From Earliella scabrosa (taxonomy: Eukaryota; Basidiomycota; Agaricomycetes; Polyporales; Polyporaceae): a stretch of DNA of 64,000 nucleotides. Below the pieces are notes generated by a model. That model was not told the DNA's origin. It saw only the letters and a list, made by a program, of their open reading frames with translations, and made no database searches. A program made the position numbers and the translations under genes. Shown piece after piece: positions 1 through 12,342 of the stretch; positions within the stretch are counted from its first letter, which is position 1, and every line of letters starts with the position of its first letter. The DNA is taken from assembly GCA_022605405.1 (NCBI GenBank), contig JABYQQ010000006.1, positions 620,001 to 684,000 of the forward strand, read 5' to 3'.

Positions 1-3000
1 ATGGCCCCTGCCAAGAAGGGCGAAAAGGACATGAAGCAGAAGAGCTTGATGTCTTTCTTCGGCAATAAGGGGGACACGAAGTCGACTCCGGCCGGGAAGT
101 CCAAGCCTATCGCGACCCCGAAGGTCACCAAAACGACCACGAAGGAGAATTTTCAGCAGGAACCTCCCTCATCTCCTGTGAAGGAAGTGCATACCCCCTT
201 GCCAAAGGCTAACTCTCAGTCGTCCGGGATTGTCAGTGCGACATACACGCGCAGCTCAGCAGGAGGGAGCAGTGCGCTGGAGACGCCGCCTACGAGCGAC
301 CCCATTGATGTGGACATGCTATCTGAAGTTGATGCGTCCGAGGCGCTCCAGAGTAGCCCTGGGAAGTCGGTGAGTGTTCTCTGGTCCTGGTGTGCGAGCA
401 TGGCGAGCTGCGCTCCGAGCTGTTAGCCTGAAGACGTAGTGCAAGTAGATCACTATATGGGTGACTACTGCCACACACTCCCCATCAGGGTCGCAATTCC
501 TGTCCGGCGCTGGGAAACCCCTCATCTCCAACCAGCTACAGAGGCTGCATGTACTAACGCGTGTCGCAGGTTACCACGAAAAAGCGCAAGATAGTGGTCG
601 AAGATTCTGATGATGACCTCCCTCCGAGCGATCCCATACCGTACAAGAAGGCGTCCGACCGATCGAAGAAGCCTCGAATGTCTGCCGTATTCTCAGACGA
701 AGACGATGATGAGGAAGAAGCGCCTAAGCTCAACTCCTTCGCAAAACGCTTGACAAAGTACCAGAAGTCCCCTTCGAAAGCGAAGGCAAAGCCGAGAGGT
801 GCGTTACTGCGAATCTCGTGTAATGTAATTCATCCTGATATACCATGTGCAGGACGAAAGAGGACAGAAGACGACGATGACGACTTCATCGTTCCCGACG
901 ACATTGACGAAGACGATGAAGGACCTGAACCCTCCTCTTCCCGGCGTGGCTCTTCCTCTTCGCGCCCCTCATCCCGCATGTCGTCTCGGTCGGCGCTATC
1001 CGAACTCGATAGTGACGACGATGAAGAGAAGCCGAAGAAAAAGACCAAGAAGACCCCAGCACGCCCACCCCTGAACAAAGAGTCGAGCTCCAAGGGTGGT
1101 AGCAGCTTCCTCACCGCCGCCGAGCAACGCGCGAAGCAGCAGAAGGAAGAGAAGAAGAGCTCCGAAGATCCGTTTGGCTTCCTCGTCGATGTTATGGACA
1201 AGGACAAGGTCCGGCCTGGGGAACCTGGATACGACCCGCGCACGCTCTACATCCCCAAGGAGGCTTGGAAGCAGTTCACCCCATTCGAGAAACAGTTCTG
1301 GGAGATCAAGCAGAATCATTTCGACACGATTCTCTTCTTTCAGAAGGGCAAGTTCCTGGAGTTGTACGAAGAAGACGCCCGTATCGGACATCGCGAGTTC
1401 GACTTGAAGCTCACCCAACGCGTCAAGATGAGCATGGTAAGCACCTGCCGTCTTACCCGCGTACATCGACAATTGACTCCTCGCATAGGTCGGCGTTCCC
1501 GAGATGTCATTCAACTTCTGGGCGGCGAAGTTTCTTGCAAAAGGTGCGCTCTTTGTCGCGAGGCACGTGTCGCTATGGTTCACGCCACTTTGTAGGGTAC
1601 AAGGTCGGGCGTGTCGACCAGGCAGAGACTGCTCTCGGCGCAGAAATGCGTCTTGCTGCTGACAAGAAGAGCAAGAAGGCCTCTGCCGAAGACAAGGCCA
1701 AAGACAAGATTGTGCGTCGCGAGCTGAACAAAGTGTACACGAACGGCACGCTGGTCGACGAAGAGCTTCTGACCGATGAACAAGCTGGACACTGTGTCTC
1801 CATTCGGGAAGAGGACACCCCTGAGAGCAAGGACGGCAAGCAGACGTTCGGCATATGTGTGCTCGACAGCGCGACGAGCGAGTTCAATCTGAGCGCCTTT
1901 GAGGACGACGTGTGCCGGACAAAGCTGGAGACGTTGATGCGCCAGCTGCGTCCGAAGGAAATCGTCTTTACGAAGGTGCGTCGCGGCATGTCGTCGTCAA
2001 ACCCACCATGACTTATCCGTATATTCTAGGGTAATCTGTCGGTGTCGACGACCCGCCTCCTCAAGTCGATCCTGCCTGGCAATTGCCTTTGGACAAGCCT
2101 GCGGGAGAGCGAGGGACTCAAGTTCCAGGAGACGATCAAGGAACTCAAGAAGCTTTTCCCAGCTGATAACGATGACGACGAGATGGCCGACAACCCGCAT
2201 GGTCTCAGTAACGCCGTCCCCGAGTCCATCAGGAGGATGCTCCCCTACAAGGTTTCCATCGAGGCACTAGGCTCGATGATCTGGTGCGTCTACCTCCGAT
2301 CCGCTCGCCATCCATGTATTCACATTAGCGTATTGTGATAGGTACTTGCACACGCTCAATATCGACAAGGACATTCTAAGCATGAAGAACTTCAACGTTT
2401 ACGACCCGATGAAGCGCGGTCAAGGCCTGGTACTGGACGGTCAAACTCTTGCTCACATCGAAGTGAGTTCGCTTGGTCGTTCAGACGCGCAGATTGAGTG
2501 ACACTCTGCATGGATGTAGGTTCTCCAGAACAGCGAAGGCACCGAGGAAGGCACGCTGCTCAAGCTGCTGAGTAGATGTATCACGCCTTCTGGTGTGTTC
2601 CGTGATCAATTCATTCGTGCTGCCGCTGACGAAGCATTATGCAGGCAAGCGACTCTTCCGCATTTGGCTGTGCATGCCTCTGCGCAATGTAGAAGACATC
2701 AACGCCAGGCTTGATGCTGTGCAAGACCTGCTCGACCATCCGACATTCGAACAGCAGTTCACGTCTGTCGCGAAGGGTCTCCCAGATCTTGAACGCATCG
2801 TCTCGCGCATTCACGCCAGAAATTGCAAGGTCAAGGACTTCCTCAAGGTCCTGACGGTAAGTTATCACATGCATATAGCCTCATTCGCAGCTCACCTACA
2901 TTCTGCACAGGCTTTCAGGAGCCTCAGCAAAGGGCTATCGGAGTTGGCTGACACCGCAGACTCATTCGCATCGAGGACCATTCATGGCCTTCTCCGCACT

Positions 3001-5132
3001 GCGCCTGACTTGACGCCGAATCTGAAGCACGTCAAGGCGATGTTCCAGACACCTGAGGACAGTGAGTGCCGTATTTTGTTGCCCTCCTGATCCTCTCTCA
3101 TGTGTTGCTGCAGACAGCGATGAGCTCGTTCCTGAGGACGGCAAGGACGAGATCTACGACAACATCATGTCCGAGATCAACGACCTCGAGGAAGAGCTGA
3201 AGGCCGAACTGAAGAAGATTCGGAGGGAGACCGGGTACGATTCTCCATCTACTGCATCATTCGGAGTGCTCACCAGGTATATTGCAGCTTGGACGCGTCG
3301 TACTGGCATAGCGCTCAGGGAACGAAGGTGAGCTCAGTCAGCATTCGTGGGATGCTGCAGCCCTGAGAACGAGTCATCAGGAAATTTACCTCGTCCAACT
3401 GCAAGGCAAAGAGAAGGATAAGGCTCCCAAAGGGTGGACCATCAGCGGCACAACCAAGGTAGCTGGTACTCTGCGACATTCATTGTCTCCCATGAACTGA
3501 AGCGGCCATCTTCAGGCCGCTAAACGTTATGTCGTCCCTGCCCTTCAGTCAACGATCCGGAAACTCAAGGAGGCACGCGAGAACCGCAACACGGCCATCA
3601 AGGAGTTCAAGAACCGTCTCTTCGCCGAATTCGACGCGGACCGCAGTGTCTGGCTTCGCGCGATCCGTGTCCTGGCCGAGCTGGACTGTCTCTTCAGCCT
3701 GGCAAAAGCCTCGAGTGCGCTCGGAGAGCCTGCATGCCGCCCCGAACTCGTCGATGGCGACCAGGCGTTCATCGACTTCGAGGAATTGCGGCACCCGGCG
3801 TTGTGTGCGAGCTCGTCGCTGAAGGGCGACTTCATCCCGAACGACGTCAAACTGGGAGGCGACGTGGGCCGAATTGCGCTGTTGACCGGTACGCACGCTC
3901 GTTATCTGTATGTCGTGATAGTCTGACCAAGCCGCGCACAGGGCCTAACATGGGGTACGTGATTACAATCGCGCTGAGATGGCGGTACTGATGCGTGACC
4001 TCCAACCTATCAGAGGAAAGTCTACTGTGAGTACTCGGCTTTTTGTACTTCTCGTTCGTGTTACTCATCAGTCCTCAAGGCAATGCGCATGACTGCCACC
4101 GGTATTGTGAGTAGATCGAATACGCTTTCCTGCGTTGGGCTGATCAAGTCTGCTAGATCATGGCGCAACTCGGGATGCTAGTACCGGCGAAGAGGGTTCG
4201 GTGAGCTGCGCACGTTGTCATGTGCGAATCATGAGGCTGACAGGGTACCTTTGCCAGTATGTGTCCAGTGGACTCCATTCTCACTCGGATGGGCGCGTAT
4301 GACAACATGTTCTCAAACGCAAGCACCTTCAAGGTCGAGCTGGACGAATGGTACGGGTCCACTTGATTCTGCACACGCGAATAGACGCTGATGATAGGCA
4401 TCAGCTGCAAGATCCTTCGTGACGCAACTCCGAAGTCGTTCGTTATCCTGGATGGTGAGTGCTTGACGCTGCGACTTCGTTCCACATAACCGACTTACTT
4501 TGCCACAGAGCTTGGACGTGGGACATCAACATACGTGAGCGGATCCTGTCAAGCTCGAGCATCGGTCATGAGACTGACTCGCTCTTAGGATGGCATGGCC
4601 ATTGCAGGTGCCGTTCTCCATCAACTTGCTACACACACCCTCTCGCTGTCGTTCTTCGCCACGCACTATGGTTCCTTGACGGATGATTATGCATATCACC
4701 CCAACATTCGGAACATGCATATGGAGACCCTCGTCGACGACGAGAAGCGCGAGGTACGTTTGTGTTTTTCCGTCGTTCTCTATCTCGTGTCTAACGCTTT
4801 CATCCTAGCTGGTATTCCTGTACAAGCTCGTCGATGGCGTCGCAAGCTCCTCCTTCGGTACACACGTCGCCAACCTGGCCGGAGTCCCGCTCGAGGTTGT
4901 CGAGCGTGCAGAGGTCGTCTCCAAGGACTTCGCTCAGCACTTCAAAGCGAAGATCGAGGGCAAGAAGACCAAGGTGTCCGGTCGTCTCCCTCTCGTTGCC
5001 CAAGCAGACTTCGCATACCTCTTCAAGCTCGCGACGGGTGCGCTCGAGCTGCCAGCAGATGGAGTCCGCAGGCGAGAGGTGCTGAAGGTGCTGAAGGGCG
5101 CTGTGCAGGGATGCCTCACTACGGATGCGTAG
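1..5132 (+). CDS. MSH6: DNA mismatch repair protein Msh6 (MutS homologue)
   Basis: Msh6 pairs with Msh2 as MutS-alpha, which recognises base mismatches and small loops in the nucleus. The window opens on its ATG. A PCNA-binding PIP box (QKSLMSFF, residues about 13-20) is followed by an acidic and basic disordered region. The MutS domain I has the mismatch-sensing F-x-E motif in GKFLELYEEDA (near 1340). Downstream are the connector, lever and clamp exons. The ATPase has a Walker A GPNMGGKST split over mini-exons near 3943-4026, then IMAQLGMLVPAKR, Walker B FVILDELGRGTSTYDGMA (about 4440-4605, split by introns) and the ATHYGSLTDDY switch. More than 12 short introns interrupt it. The intron after GKST seems to end at the AG before GCAATGCGC, because this gives the family's usual spacing to IMAQ. 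The stop is TAG at 5130-5132. The order of motifs is complete, so the gene looks functional. Confidence 0.95.
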
Positions 5133-5600
5133 ACGGAAGAGAAGACTTCTTGCTGATCTTGGACTGAACCCGCTCTTGTCACGATGCTCTGCTGATTGCT
5201 CTGTGTATAGCTCATGTAATCTTACGGTACCGCACACGACTCATACTCATACTAATTGAACGTCCATATTCCTAGCACTGTCCACTATAGGACTGATTCA
5301 GGACCGACTCAGCTTCGAAACCGACATCGGTATCAAGGGGGGTTTTCGTTTCTCACTCATTCGGCCCAATATTCAAGTGGAACGCCGACACCCTGTCTGA
5401 CTCTCCATATCGTTGTTTTGATTGTCGTCAATAGGCTGGTAGCTTGACGATGGCCATGCAATGTCACCGTATATTCAAGGCACCAACGGTGATGAGTTCC
5501 AAGTAGGTACACGTACACCGGGGTACATGATATTCTTTGAGTCAATAGATTGTTGAGGACAAGCTGCCGCTTAGATCACAGCACTAGCCACTCACCCGAC
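5133..5600. other. Intergenic spacer between convergent genes
   Basis: This 468-nt stretch separates the stop of MSH6 from the stop of the CFAP20-like gene on the other strand, so it should hold both 3' UTRs. No supported coding sequence, RNA gene or repeat was seen. Confidence 0.6.
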
Positions 5601-6559
5601 CTACGACTCGCCATCTGCGGCATACAACTGGAACTCCCATGGTAGACGCTGTGAGGGCGGGCCCTCGCTGAACCACACTCGACGCAGACGACAGGTCGCG
5701 TACACCTTCAGGTATGATACGTGCGAGAACGTGCCACTGGGTACCTGTGACCCTCGGGGATCGTGGTTCGGTCCATCGTCTTCGCCGTCTCTGCGGGCTA
5801 GCGCGGCCGATGAGAAATGCGGGAGGAGCGACGGGAGGTTGAGGGAGATCGTGGACCATGCGGTCAGGGGCCGAGAGGATGATTGGGGAAAAGCGAGAGG
5901 TAGGAGAAGGAGGGGCGGACTCGATAGCTTGAGTTTCGGCTCTTTCTGCACGGCGGTAGTCAGCGTGTGTGTCGCACACGAACGAGATCGCATTGCAAAC
6001 CATGTCAAAGATGATTCAAGCCAATGTCACATTGTTCACGTCGTCCGCATCATATCCCCTCGCCTCGACAACACGGTCCTGTTCAGCGCAGATATCACGT
6101 AGAGATGCGCACCTGGAATGTAGCACATCGGACAACACCCTCTCGACCAGATTGATCGACTACGCCAACTTCAAATGCCCACTCCCTGCCCAGATTTCTC
6201 ACTTGCATGTGTATCCAAGGATGTTTGAGCCCGAGTTGAGTGCGACCAGAACGCGACATAGCGTCGATCGCACGTTCTGGAGGACAGCAAATGTACGTCG
6301 TCTTCAGTGTCGGCGACTGAATGTGCAGCACCGTCTGATCGAGCGTGTAGTTGGGTGAATTGCCTTCGTCATCGAGACTGGGAGTGATCAACGTTCGTGG
6401 AGGTGGAGGTGGTGGATGAGCGGTCGAGTCATGCAATAGACATATGAACGAGTCTGATGGTAGAGACCCATCCGTATGAGTAGCAAACAGACTCAGTGGG
6501 TCGCTGCCCGTCGAAGAGAAGAGTGAGACGAGCGCAGGCTGGACGGACGACGCGAACAT
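5601..6559 (-). CDS. CFAP20/BUG22-like protein (DUF667 family)
   Basis: Two exons, 6559-6113 and 5945-5601, joined over a 167-nt intron, give about 263 residues. The ATG at 6559 is chosen because the N-terminus MFASSVQPALVSLFSS aligns residue for residue with the family start, including the later GS-x-PL step. TTYICCP (after residue 60), the HPWIHMQVRNLGREWAFEV block and, near the C-terminus, WSTISLNLPSLL and YLKVYATCRLRRVWFSEG match the conserved blocks of CFAP20. Human CFAP20 is about 193 residues, so this one carries insertions, notably a Pro-rich loop near residues 35-55 and an Arg/Asp-rich loop before YLKVYATC. CFAP20 is a microtubule inner-junction protein of cilia that also exists in some organisms without cilia. 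Basidiomycetes lack cilia, so its role here is unknown. Confidence 0.82.
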
Positions 6560-7824
6560 GATGGACGAGAACAACTACCCTCATCCTCTTAGCGCCCACA
6601 ACTTCCTTCCCAACACCCACCCATAGCACCCACTTCTCTGAGTGAATAGCCAGAGCAAGTCGAACTTTGACCATTGAGAAAGCACGAAACTCCTGCGCCA
6701 CCAGCTCAACATGTCTAGTCCATATATCCCTGGTCTAAATTCTGTAAGTTTGCCCATGTTCAAGTAATTTCAGGAAGATAGACCGCTGAGCAAGCCTACT
6801 CAAGCGAAGTCCGGAGAGTGCACCTCTCCTCGAGTCGATGACGATCCATGAAACCGGAACAAGCTCATGCAACTCAAGTCATGCACTCGTCAGTGAACAC
6901 GTTGATAGCGGTCCGCGCATGCTAACTTGTGCAACAGAGATACAAGTTGGCAGGGCGCCGTGCTTGCCAGCAGTCGACGTCAACTCACCCGTGGTTTGTG
7001 ATCGCTTTGCCCGCGCCGGGCGTGGGAATCAATGTGGTCGTAGTGCGATGACCGAAGGGCCGTTACAGAGACTTGGATCATGAATTGCGTCCTGGAGTGA
7101 AGTGACTCGATATCGTGAGAATCCAGATATCGTCCCCAGGGCTCACTCGTTTCGTGTATCGCGTACAAGCAAGGTGCGTGGCTAACGTATCTATGGCTCT
7201 TCACGCACTGAAGAAGCACGAATGCGTTTAGTGCTTAGGTCCGCTCCGCGGATATCTCATGCTTAACGTGTTCCCAGCGACGGTCCGTGCCCGTGGCACT
7301 CACCTGTCCATATCGCACGCGCTCCGTCCCTCGTTCAGTACGACGGACGTCTGGTACTCCTTTCACTCTACGCGACGTCCTCACTGGTGACTTCGTGCGG
7401 GGGCGCCCTGGTCCCCGGAACGGACCCGGATGTCCACCATCCACCATCATCCTAACGCTTTGGCCCGATCTTCTTCGCCTCGAGGACTGTTGCCAAGTTA
7501 TCCTGTACACAATCCTTCCGAAGGAGTCATAAGGACGATGGATAGCCCGCGCAGGCTGCTTGATGGAGGATCATCAGCGATTCTTGCCTTCCTCGGGTTG
7601 TAGAGGCTAACAAGCTCTGGACGGGGCTGTGTTCCGTGCCCTTCACGCTTTCACCGAAAACCACGCGTACAACACGCAGGGTATGCCGAGGGTGTGAGGC
7701 GTGGTATCTCGCAAAGCGTGCCCCGCCACTGTATAAGGCCATGCGTCAAGTGGCTCTGACATCACACCACTCCTCTCCTGCGTACCACCACCTCAGAATC
7801 AACCAACTCCCGACTATCGACCCG
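6560..7824. other. Intergenic region between divergent genes
   Basis: About 1.26 kb lies between the start of the CFAP20-like gene (minus) and the start of the next gene (plus), so both promoters should be here. Open frames of 60-90 codons exist on both strands (for example 7235-7510 minus) but none has recognisable composition, a splice pattern or a family resemblance. I see no gene. Confidence 0.5.
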
Positions 7825-9427
7825 ATGTCCCGTACCCGCTCTCGCACAAAATGCTCGGCAGTGTCGAAGGCGCCGCGGTCGAGCCATAGTCGTTCATGGT
7901 CCCTAGGTGCGCTATTGTTGTCGCCTCGTGGCGCCACAGCAACATGCATGAGACTCACACGCATCGCAGCCTCACAATTGACCACTTTGACCTCCCTCCC
8001 GGCGTTCCTCCGACGTTATCTATCTTAGTGAGTGCACTAGTGACCCTCCTCGACTCCACTGTGCCTAACGATGTCCTCGCCACAGTCGCTTGAATCTATC
8101 CGGCTTCTCCCGAACGCACGACCGAACCGAAGAGGCTCATGTGGGATCCTCTTCTGACTCAGACAATCGATTGAACTTGCCAGCTGCTAGCCAGGGCATT
8201 GTCGGTGCGTGCAGCGTGCGTCCCGTGTGTACCTACGTAACTCACACCGTCCTTGTCATAGGCGAGGTCGAATGTCATGAATCCTCAGGCCCAGGCCACC
8301 TCGCGCCACCGGCCCCTCAGGGCGTGCGCACCTTCGAGGACCGCTTGCTCTCGCGGTATATCTGCAGAAGGTCTCCTATCAAACAAGTATCGTTCCGGAC
8401 AGTATCCATTGCGCATGGAGAGCCGTCAACAAGCCATGGTAGACGCCATCGGGGTGGGCAAGACCCGTCGTCATCGTCCACCCAGCCTCGCGGACGCGGC
8501 ATCCTCCAACGAGAAGGCGCGTTCCACGAAAGAATGCGTCCGTACTGGCACGCCGGCTCTGGCCACGAGCCTCCTGAGGTATACGGGAGAGACCCGGCCA
8601 GCCTTCCTGAGAATCGTACGTACAATCTCTTCACGATGCCCTCACCCCAGCGCTTACGATCTCTTGCGACAGAGAACTGGCAGGTCGAATGGGGCGCTCG
8701 TCCGGAGATGGGCGAGGTGGCCGCGATAGTCCACGGCCCTCCGTCGCTCCTCCAGATCCTGCACCACCTCAACGACCGCTTCCGCGAGAACCGTCATGCG
8801 TACTATATGGCGCTCGACATCCTCTTCCCCCCGGCCACCCACGACGACGTAATCCGCGGAGCGCCCATCTTCGCCCGGATCCTGGAGACCTCTCGCTGGC
8901 GCAGAGAGAGCCCGCAGGACTGGCAGGGCGGGATCGTGCCCGTCGATCGCCGCCTGGCTGAAGACGCAACCTTCACAGACGGGGCAATGGATGGCGTGAC
9001 TACGTCGTCCATCGCGGAGCCGTCGACCTCTGTGTCCAACCACGGGGACAACGCATCCACTCACCCATTTCCCGACCCCGTGTCACCATCCTCAGTCCGC
9101 AAAAGAGTTGCTGTGCCCTCTCGATTGCGCGCTCCCGCCCTCGCCACTCGTCCCCACTCAGCCTCATCCAAGCACAAGAAGGCGAAGCGCGATCGCTTGG
9201 ACCAGCGGCTCCGGAACGGTCGCCCTCCCTCCTCCCTTGCCCCGCTCCTCCATGCCGCTGTGGTGACTCGCGATGCTGGTGAGGCGGTGAGCCCGAGACA
9301 GTCGCCGAGTTTTTCTGGAGAGTTCGTCGAAGGGTCTTCGAGGGATTCGCTCCGCCCGCACAAGCGCTCGCGGGATGTGGAGGTCGGTGACGATGGGCGG
9401 GAGACGAAGAGGTCGAGAGAGGACTGA
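7825..9427 (+). CDS. Hypothetical nuclear-type protein, basic and disordered
   Basis: No family recognised. Exons 7825-7906, 7970-8027, 8086-8204, 8262 to about 8613, and about 8671-9427 keep one frame across GT-AG introns; the last two introns are 57 nt, so the frame also reads through them. The start MSRTRSRTKCS is Arg/Ser-rich. A central block near 8680-8960 (QVEWGARPEMGEVAAIVHGP, then LLQILHHLNDRFRENRHAYYMALDI) looks folded and helical. The C-terminal third is Ser/Pro-rich with basic clusters such as KHKKAKRD and KRSRD that resemble nuclear localisation signals. The stop is TGA at 9425-9427. A nuclear role is an inference from composition only. Confidence 0.6.
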
Positions 9428-9843
9428 GTGGTGCTCTGGCAGACTCAGGGCTGTCTCGGTGGTCATTCGTCTCGCTGCCTGCGTCTCGCCGTCGTCGGAT
9501 CGTCATCGTTACGGACTGTTGGCTGTACTATTGTCTCTTTTTGTTTCGGCTTCTCCTGTGTAGTCTCTGTGTTCGTTACTCGCCCGGTTCTGTCCAATTG
9601 TTTTTGTGCTCTGTAACAATAACTAGGAATTCTGGCATCATGCCCATGCCCAGGGTGATTGGTCATGCCGCAGTTAGGGAACGACTTGAGACTGACTATC
9701 CGATGATACATCACTGGGGTTCACATAGAGCAGAGATACAAAGACAGGAATCGCACAGCCGACGAGAACAGGCCGACATGTGAATGCGAAATCTCAGAAT
9801 ACAGGCTTGATATGAGGTGGAGGTACAGAGCACGTACTATGCA
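9428..9843. other. Intergenic spacer
   Basis: About 0.4 kb between the convergent 3' ends of the hypothetical gene and the Crinkler-like gene. It is T-rich just after the upstream stop, as expected for a 3' UTR. No gene seen. Confidence 0.4.
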
Positions 9844-11132
9844 TCAATACACACACCACCGTGACCGTCGCTGCAGATGACGTCCTCTGGCATAAGTACA
9901 CGTAGCGTAAGCAGCGCAGTCGATCCACTGTGTGAACGTTTGAACACTCACTCTTCCCTCATTGCTATCTGACCTAGACTTCACGACCCAGGCTCCGCGT
10001 CCGCGTCGTTTGCACGAGCGTAGAGAGAAGATGAAACTCGGGACAGACTCCAGTGTGGGTATTCTTGATCGTCACGTGGAAGACTCAGACTTACGATTGT
10101 TCTGTCCAGGACGCTTGTAGTGGACCCAAAGACCGATATCCCGGGGGCAGGAGCCGACCTGCAAAACGAGGTGTTTCACCACGGCCCTAAGGACGGTGAG
10201 CATGAAGTCCGATCAGTGTGCATCGACTGACAAGAACACGTACCGTACATCGCCCACTGCATCAAACCAACCATAAGAGTCGGACCGTAGTAGTAGTAGT
10301 CGATTAGACCATCTAGCGGGTGTTAGCGCGTCGCACCCGTAGCAAGGCACGTCGAACGTACAATTGGACAAGTTCGTCCTCGGTCCAAAGAGACATGTCC
10401 CACTTATGGAACAGGTAGTGCCCCAATAGCGACTTCGTGCTTGATGTCCCTGGCGCAAAGAACGCCACGCGGTAGAGACTGTGATGAAGCAGGAAGATAT
10501 TGAGCTTGTGATCAGATTGAGATGTGCCGGGTTCGATGAGCATCCACGGCCGATTCGCGTCATTGGGGCTGCCTGTGTGATCTTTGCATTCCTCCCGGGG
10601 TTCCGCGATGATGTAGGCGGTGCCGGACTGGAAGCGAACAACATCGTCTTGTGCGCCGAGCGCATACATTACGTCCTTGTCCTCCGCCAAACGGCGAAGT
10701 AGAACGTAGATACCGAAGAACGACTTGCCTACAAACCATATAAGCACAATAATTGTCGAAACCATAGAGTGCTTACTCACCGATCCCAGGCTGGCCGGAT
10801 ACCACAACACCTCTTGCGCCGCTTGCGGCGGCATTGACCAGCCGTCCATACATCGTAACGTACTCTTCGCGCACGTAAAGTCGTCCATTCGTTACAACGA
10901 AGAGTGGGGTGAATCCCCAGAGGTCCCTCCAGGGTGTCAAGTCAAGAATTTCTCCAGCTTGGAAGACTGCCTCCTCCTTGTGGCGCCAGGCATCAAATAG
11001 TGATTGCCATGCAGCCTGGACGACAAGAATCAGTAAGTATCAGCGAGGATGGTGTTGACGAGTCGGATGTCATCCAGAAGGGAGAGCATTCAAGTTGAAG
11101 ACGGTCTGACCGCTGACCTGTTGCTTTGGCAT
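9844..11132 (-). CDS. Crinkler-like P-loop NTPase
   Basis: The model starts MPKQQ (ATG at 11132), has a roughly 100-nt intron, then an exon reading AAWQSLFDAW, TPWRDLWGF and LYVREEYVTMYGRL. The Walker A motif SGQPGIGKS is formed across the intron near 10730-10785 and is followed by FFGIYVLLRRLAEDK. Later exons hold RPWMLIEPG and a stretch ending WTEDELVQL, then LWSNRLLLLRSDSYGW. The order (REEY helix, GxPGIGKS, hydrophobic helix, W-L-I-D/E) fits the NTPase found in Crinkler-type proteins that are common in Agaricomycetes. The function of those proteins in fungi is not settled; some relatives in other organisms are secreted effectors. The exons after 10200 are uncertain, so the end at 9844 is tentative, and decay of the 3' part cannot be excluded. 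Confidence 0.5.
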
Positions 11133-11239
11133 AGCGTACTCGAGCTCGAGGACTGTTGAACTGGGAAATCGAGGTGACGGCGAGGAATGACTAGTCCTTC
11201 AATGGATCGATGGAGGACGTCCCATGGGTAGAACGGGTG

Positions 11240-11982
11240 ACAGAGTGACGCGCATGGTCGTGCCAGTGACAGGCGTCACGTGACTGTTCCAAACCTCCGC
11301 TTCGTCACTTCACCGTTCAAGCGTTCAAGCATGCCCGGCGACTTGGGAGCAGTGAACTTAAGCTCTTGAACATATTCGCACATGCGAACTACTTATACAT
11401 GTAATGACTCCATAGGAGACGAAGACGTGAGCAACTTGAACTGGAGAAACTCGATCCAGTGGCAGCTATCACTGTGGCTGACTTCAAGTTCAAGTTAGGG
11501 CGGCGGACAGTAAGTACGTAGTTGCGGCCCGGTGATCATCGATAGTCATACCGCTCGCGCTAAGCTGCAATACGAGTAGGCGAATCTTGAGAACCTACTA
11601 GTAGGTGCGCCATATATTTACTAGCATACTAGTAGCCTGCCTTCTACTCGCTGCAGGCCTCACGCTTCAGAACCCGGTTCCCGAGGCTGCACACCGCGCA
11701 CCACCCTATCGCCTTCTCTGCAGCTTTCTCGTCGCCCTCAGGCTCATGCTTTGCGATCCAGTTTCCTGGACAGCGCGGAGGGCGCACCGGTGGGTCCACG
11801 GCCTCGGGCTCTGACATGCGCCTTTCAAGCCAGTCGCGCGGCCATCTGGGTTGACGGCTTTCAAGCTGCACCCCCGGTTCGGCCTCGAGGTCGCGCTTCG
11901 CGATCCAGTTCCAGGGCCAGCGCGGAGGGCTAACCGGAATGTCCGCAGGAGCTGCCTCTGGCTCGCGCTTCGCGATCCAGTT
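11240..11982. repeat. Segmental duplication, copy A (partner 13861-14536)
   Basis: The stretch from 11240 matches that from 13861: both carry GAGTGACGCG, GTCGTGCCAGTGACAGGCGT, CATATTCGCACATGCGAAC and CTTCAAGTTCAAGTTAGGGCG in the same order. The match continues into the 3' end of the repeat-peptide gene. It stops in copy A near 11982, where the sequence after CGCGATCCAGTTC departs from copy B. Copy A is about 743 bp and copy B about 676 bp, so each has small insertions or deletions. Confidence 0.8.
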
Positions 11983-12000
11983 CAGGTCCCTAACAATGCG
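11644..12000 (-). pseudogene. Truncated, decayed copy of repeat-peptide precursor gene
   Basis: This is the 3' end of a PEP1-like gene carried by the segmental duplication. It keeps five recognisable peptide units (LNWIAKREPEAA, WPWNWIAKRDLEAE, WPRDWLERRMSEPE, CPGNWIAKHEPEG, GWCAVCSLGNRVLKR), then a stop at 11644. Several key positions are damaged compared with PEP1: the dibasic KR has become KH in one unit, a Trp is replaced by Cys in another, and the last unit has GNR for GNW. The signal peptide and the CX2C domain are missing, and the frame runs upstream into unrelated sequence up to about 12120. I therefore call it a dead 3' fragment. Confidence 0.75.
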
Positions 12001-12342
12001 TATCCGGAACAGAAACGGGTGCTCGCGTGTGAGCCTCTTGATCGTGTTTGCCCTGGTATAGTCGGAACCCGCTATGAGTGGGAGCGCAGGCTTGGTACTG
12101 TCAGCGCCTCCACGTCGCAACGAGGCAGACGGGCTGCTTACCAGTAGAATGTTGAACCCGTTGACGCATGCTTGGTGAGAGCAATGAGGAGGCTCCGGCC
12201 TACTGAGGAGGGGCCACGAAGCACGGACAAGTGATCAGGAATGTCGGCAAAAGGAGGGGATGCGTTGAGGCGCGCCTGCTTGTTGGACCCGCCAACTGAG
12301 CCATGGAGTTGTTTATTCAGTCCGGTCCACTCCTACCCGCTA
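12001..12342. other. Spacer between pseudogene fragment and kinase
   Basis: This stretch holds the breakpoint where the duplicated sequence ends, and the 3' flank of the kinase gene. No CX2C domain or signal-peptide sequence of the PEP family is present, which shows the copy is 5'-truncated. Confidence 0.45.

Noticed and set aside
11644..12120. A working 158-residue peptide precursor on the minus strand
   Set aside because: It lacks a signal peptide and the CX2C domain, its frame begins in unrelated sequence, and several cleavage sites and Trp residues are lost.
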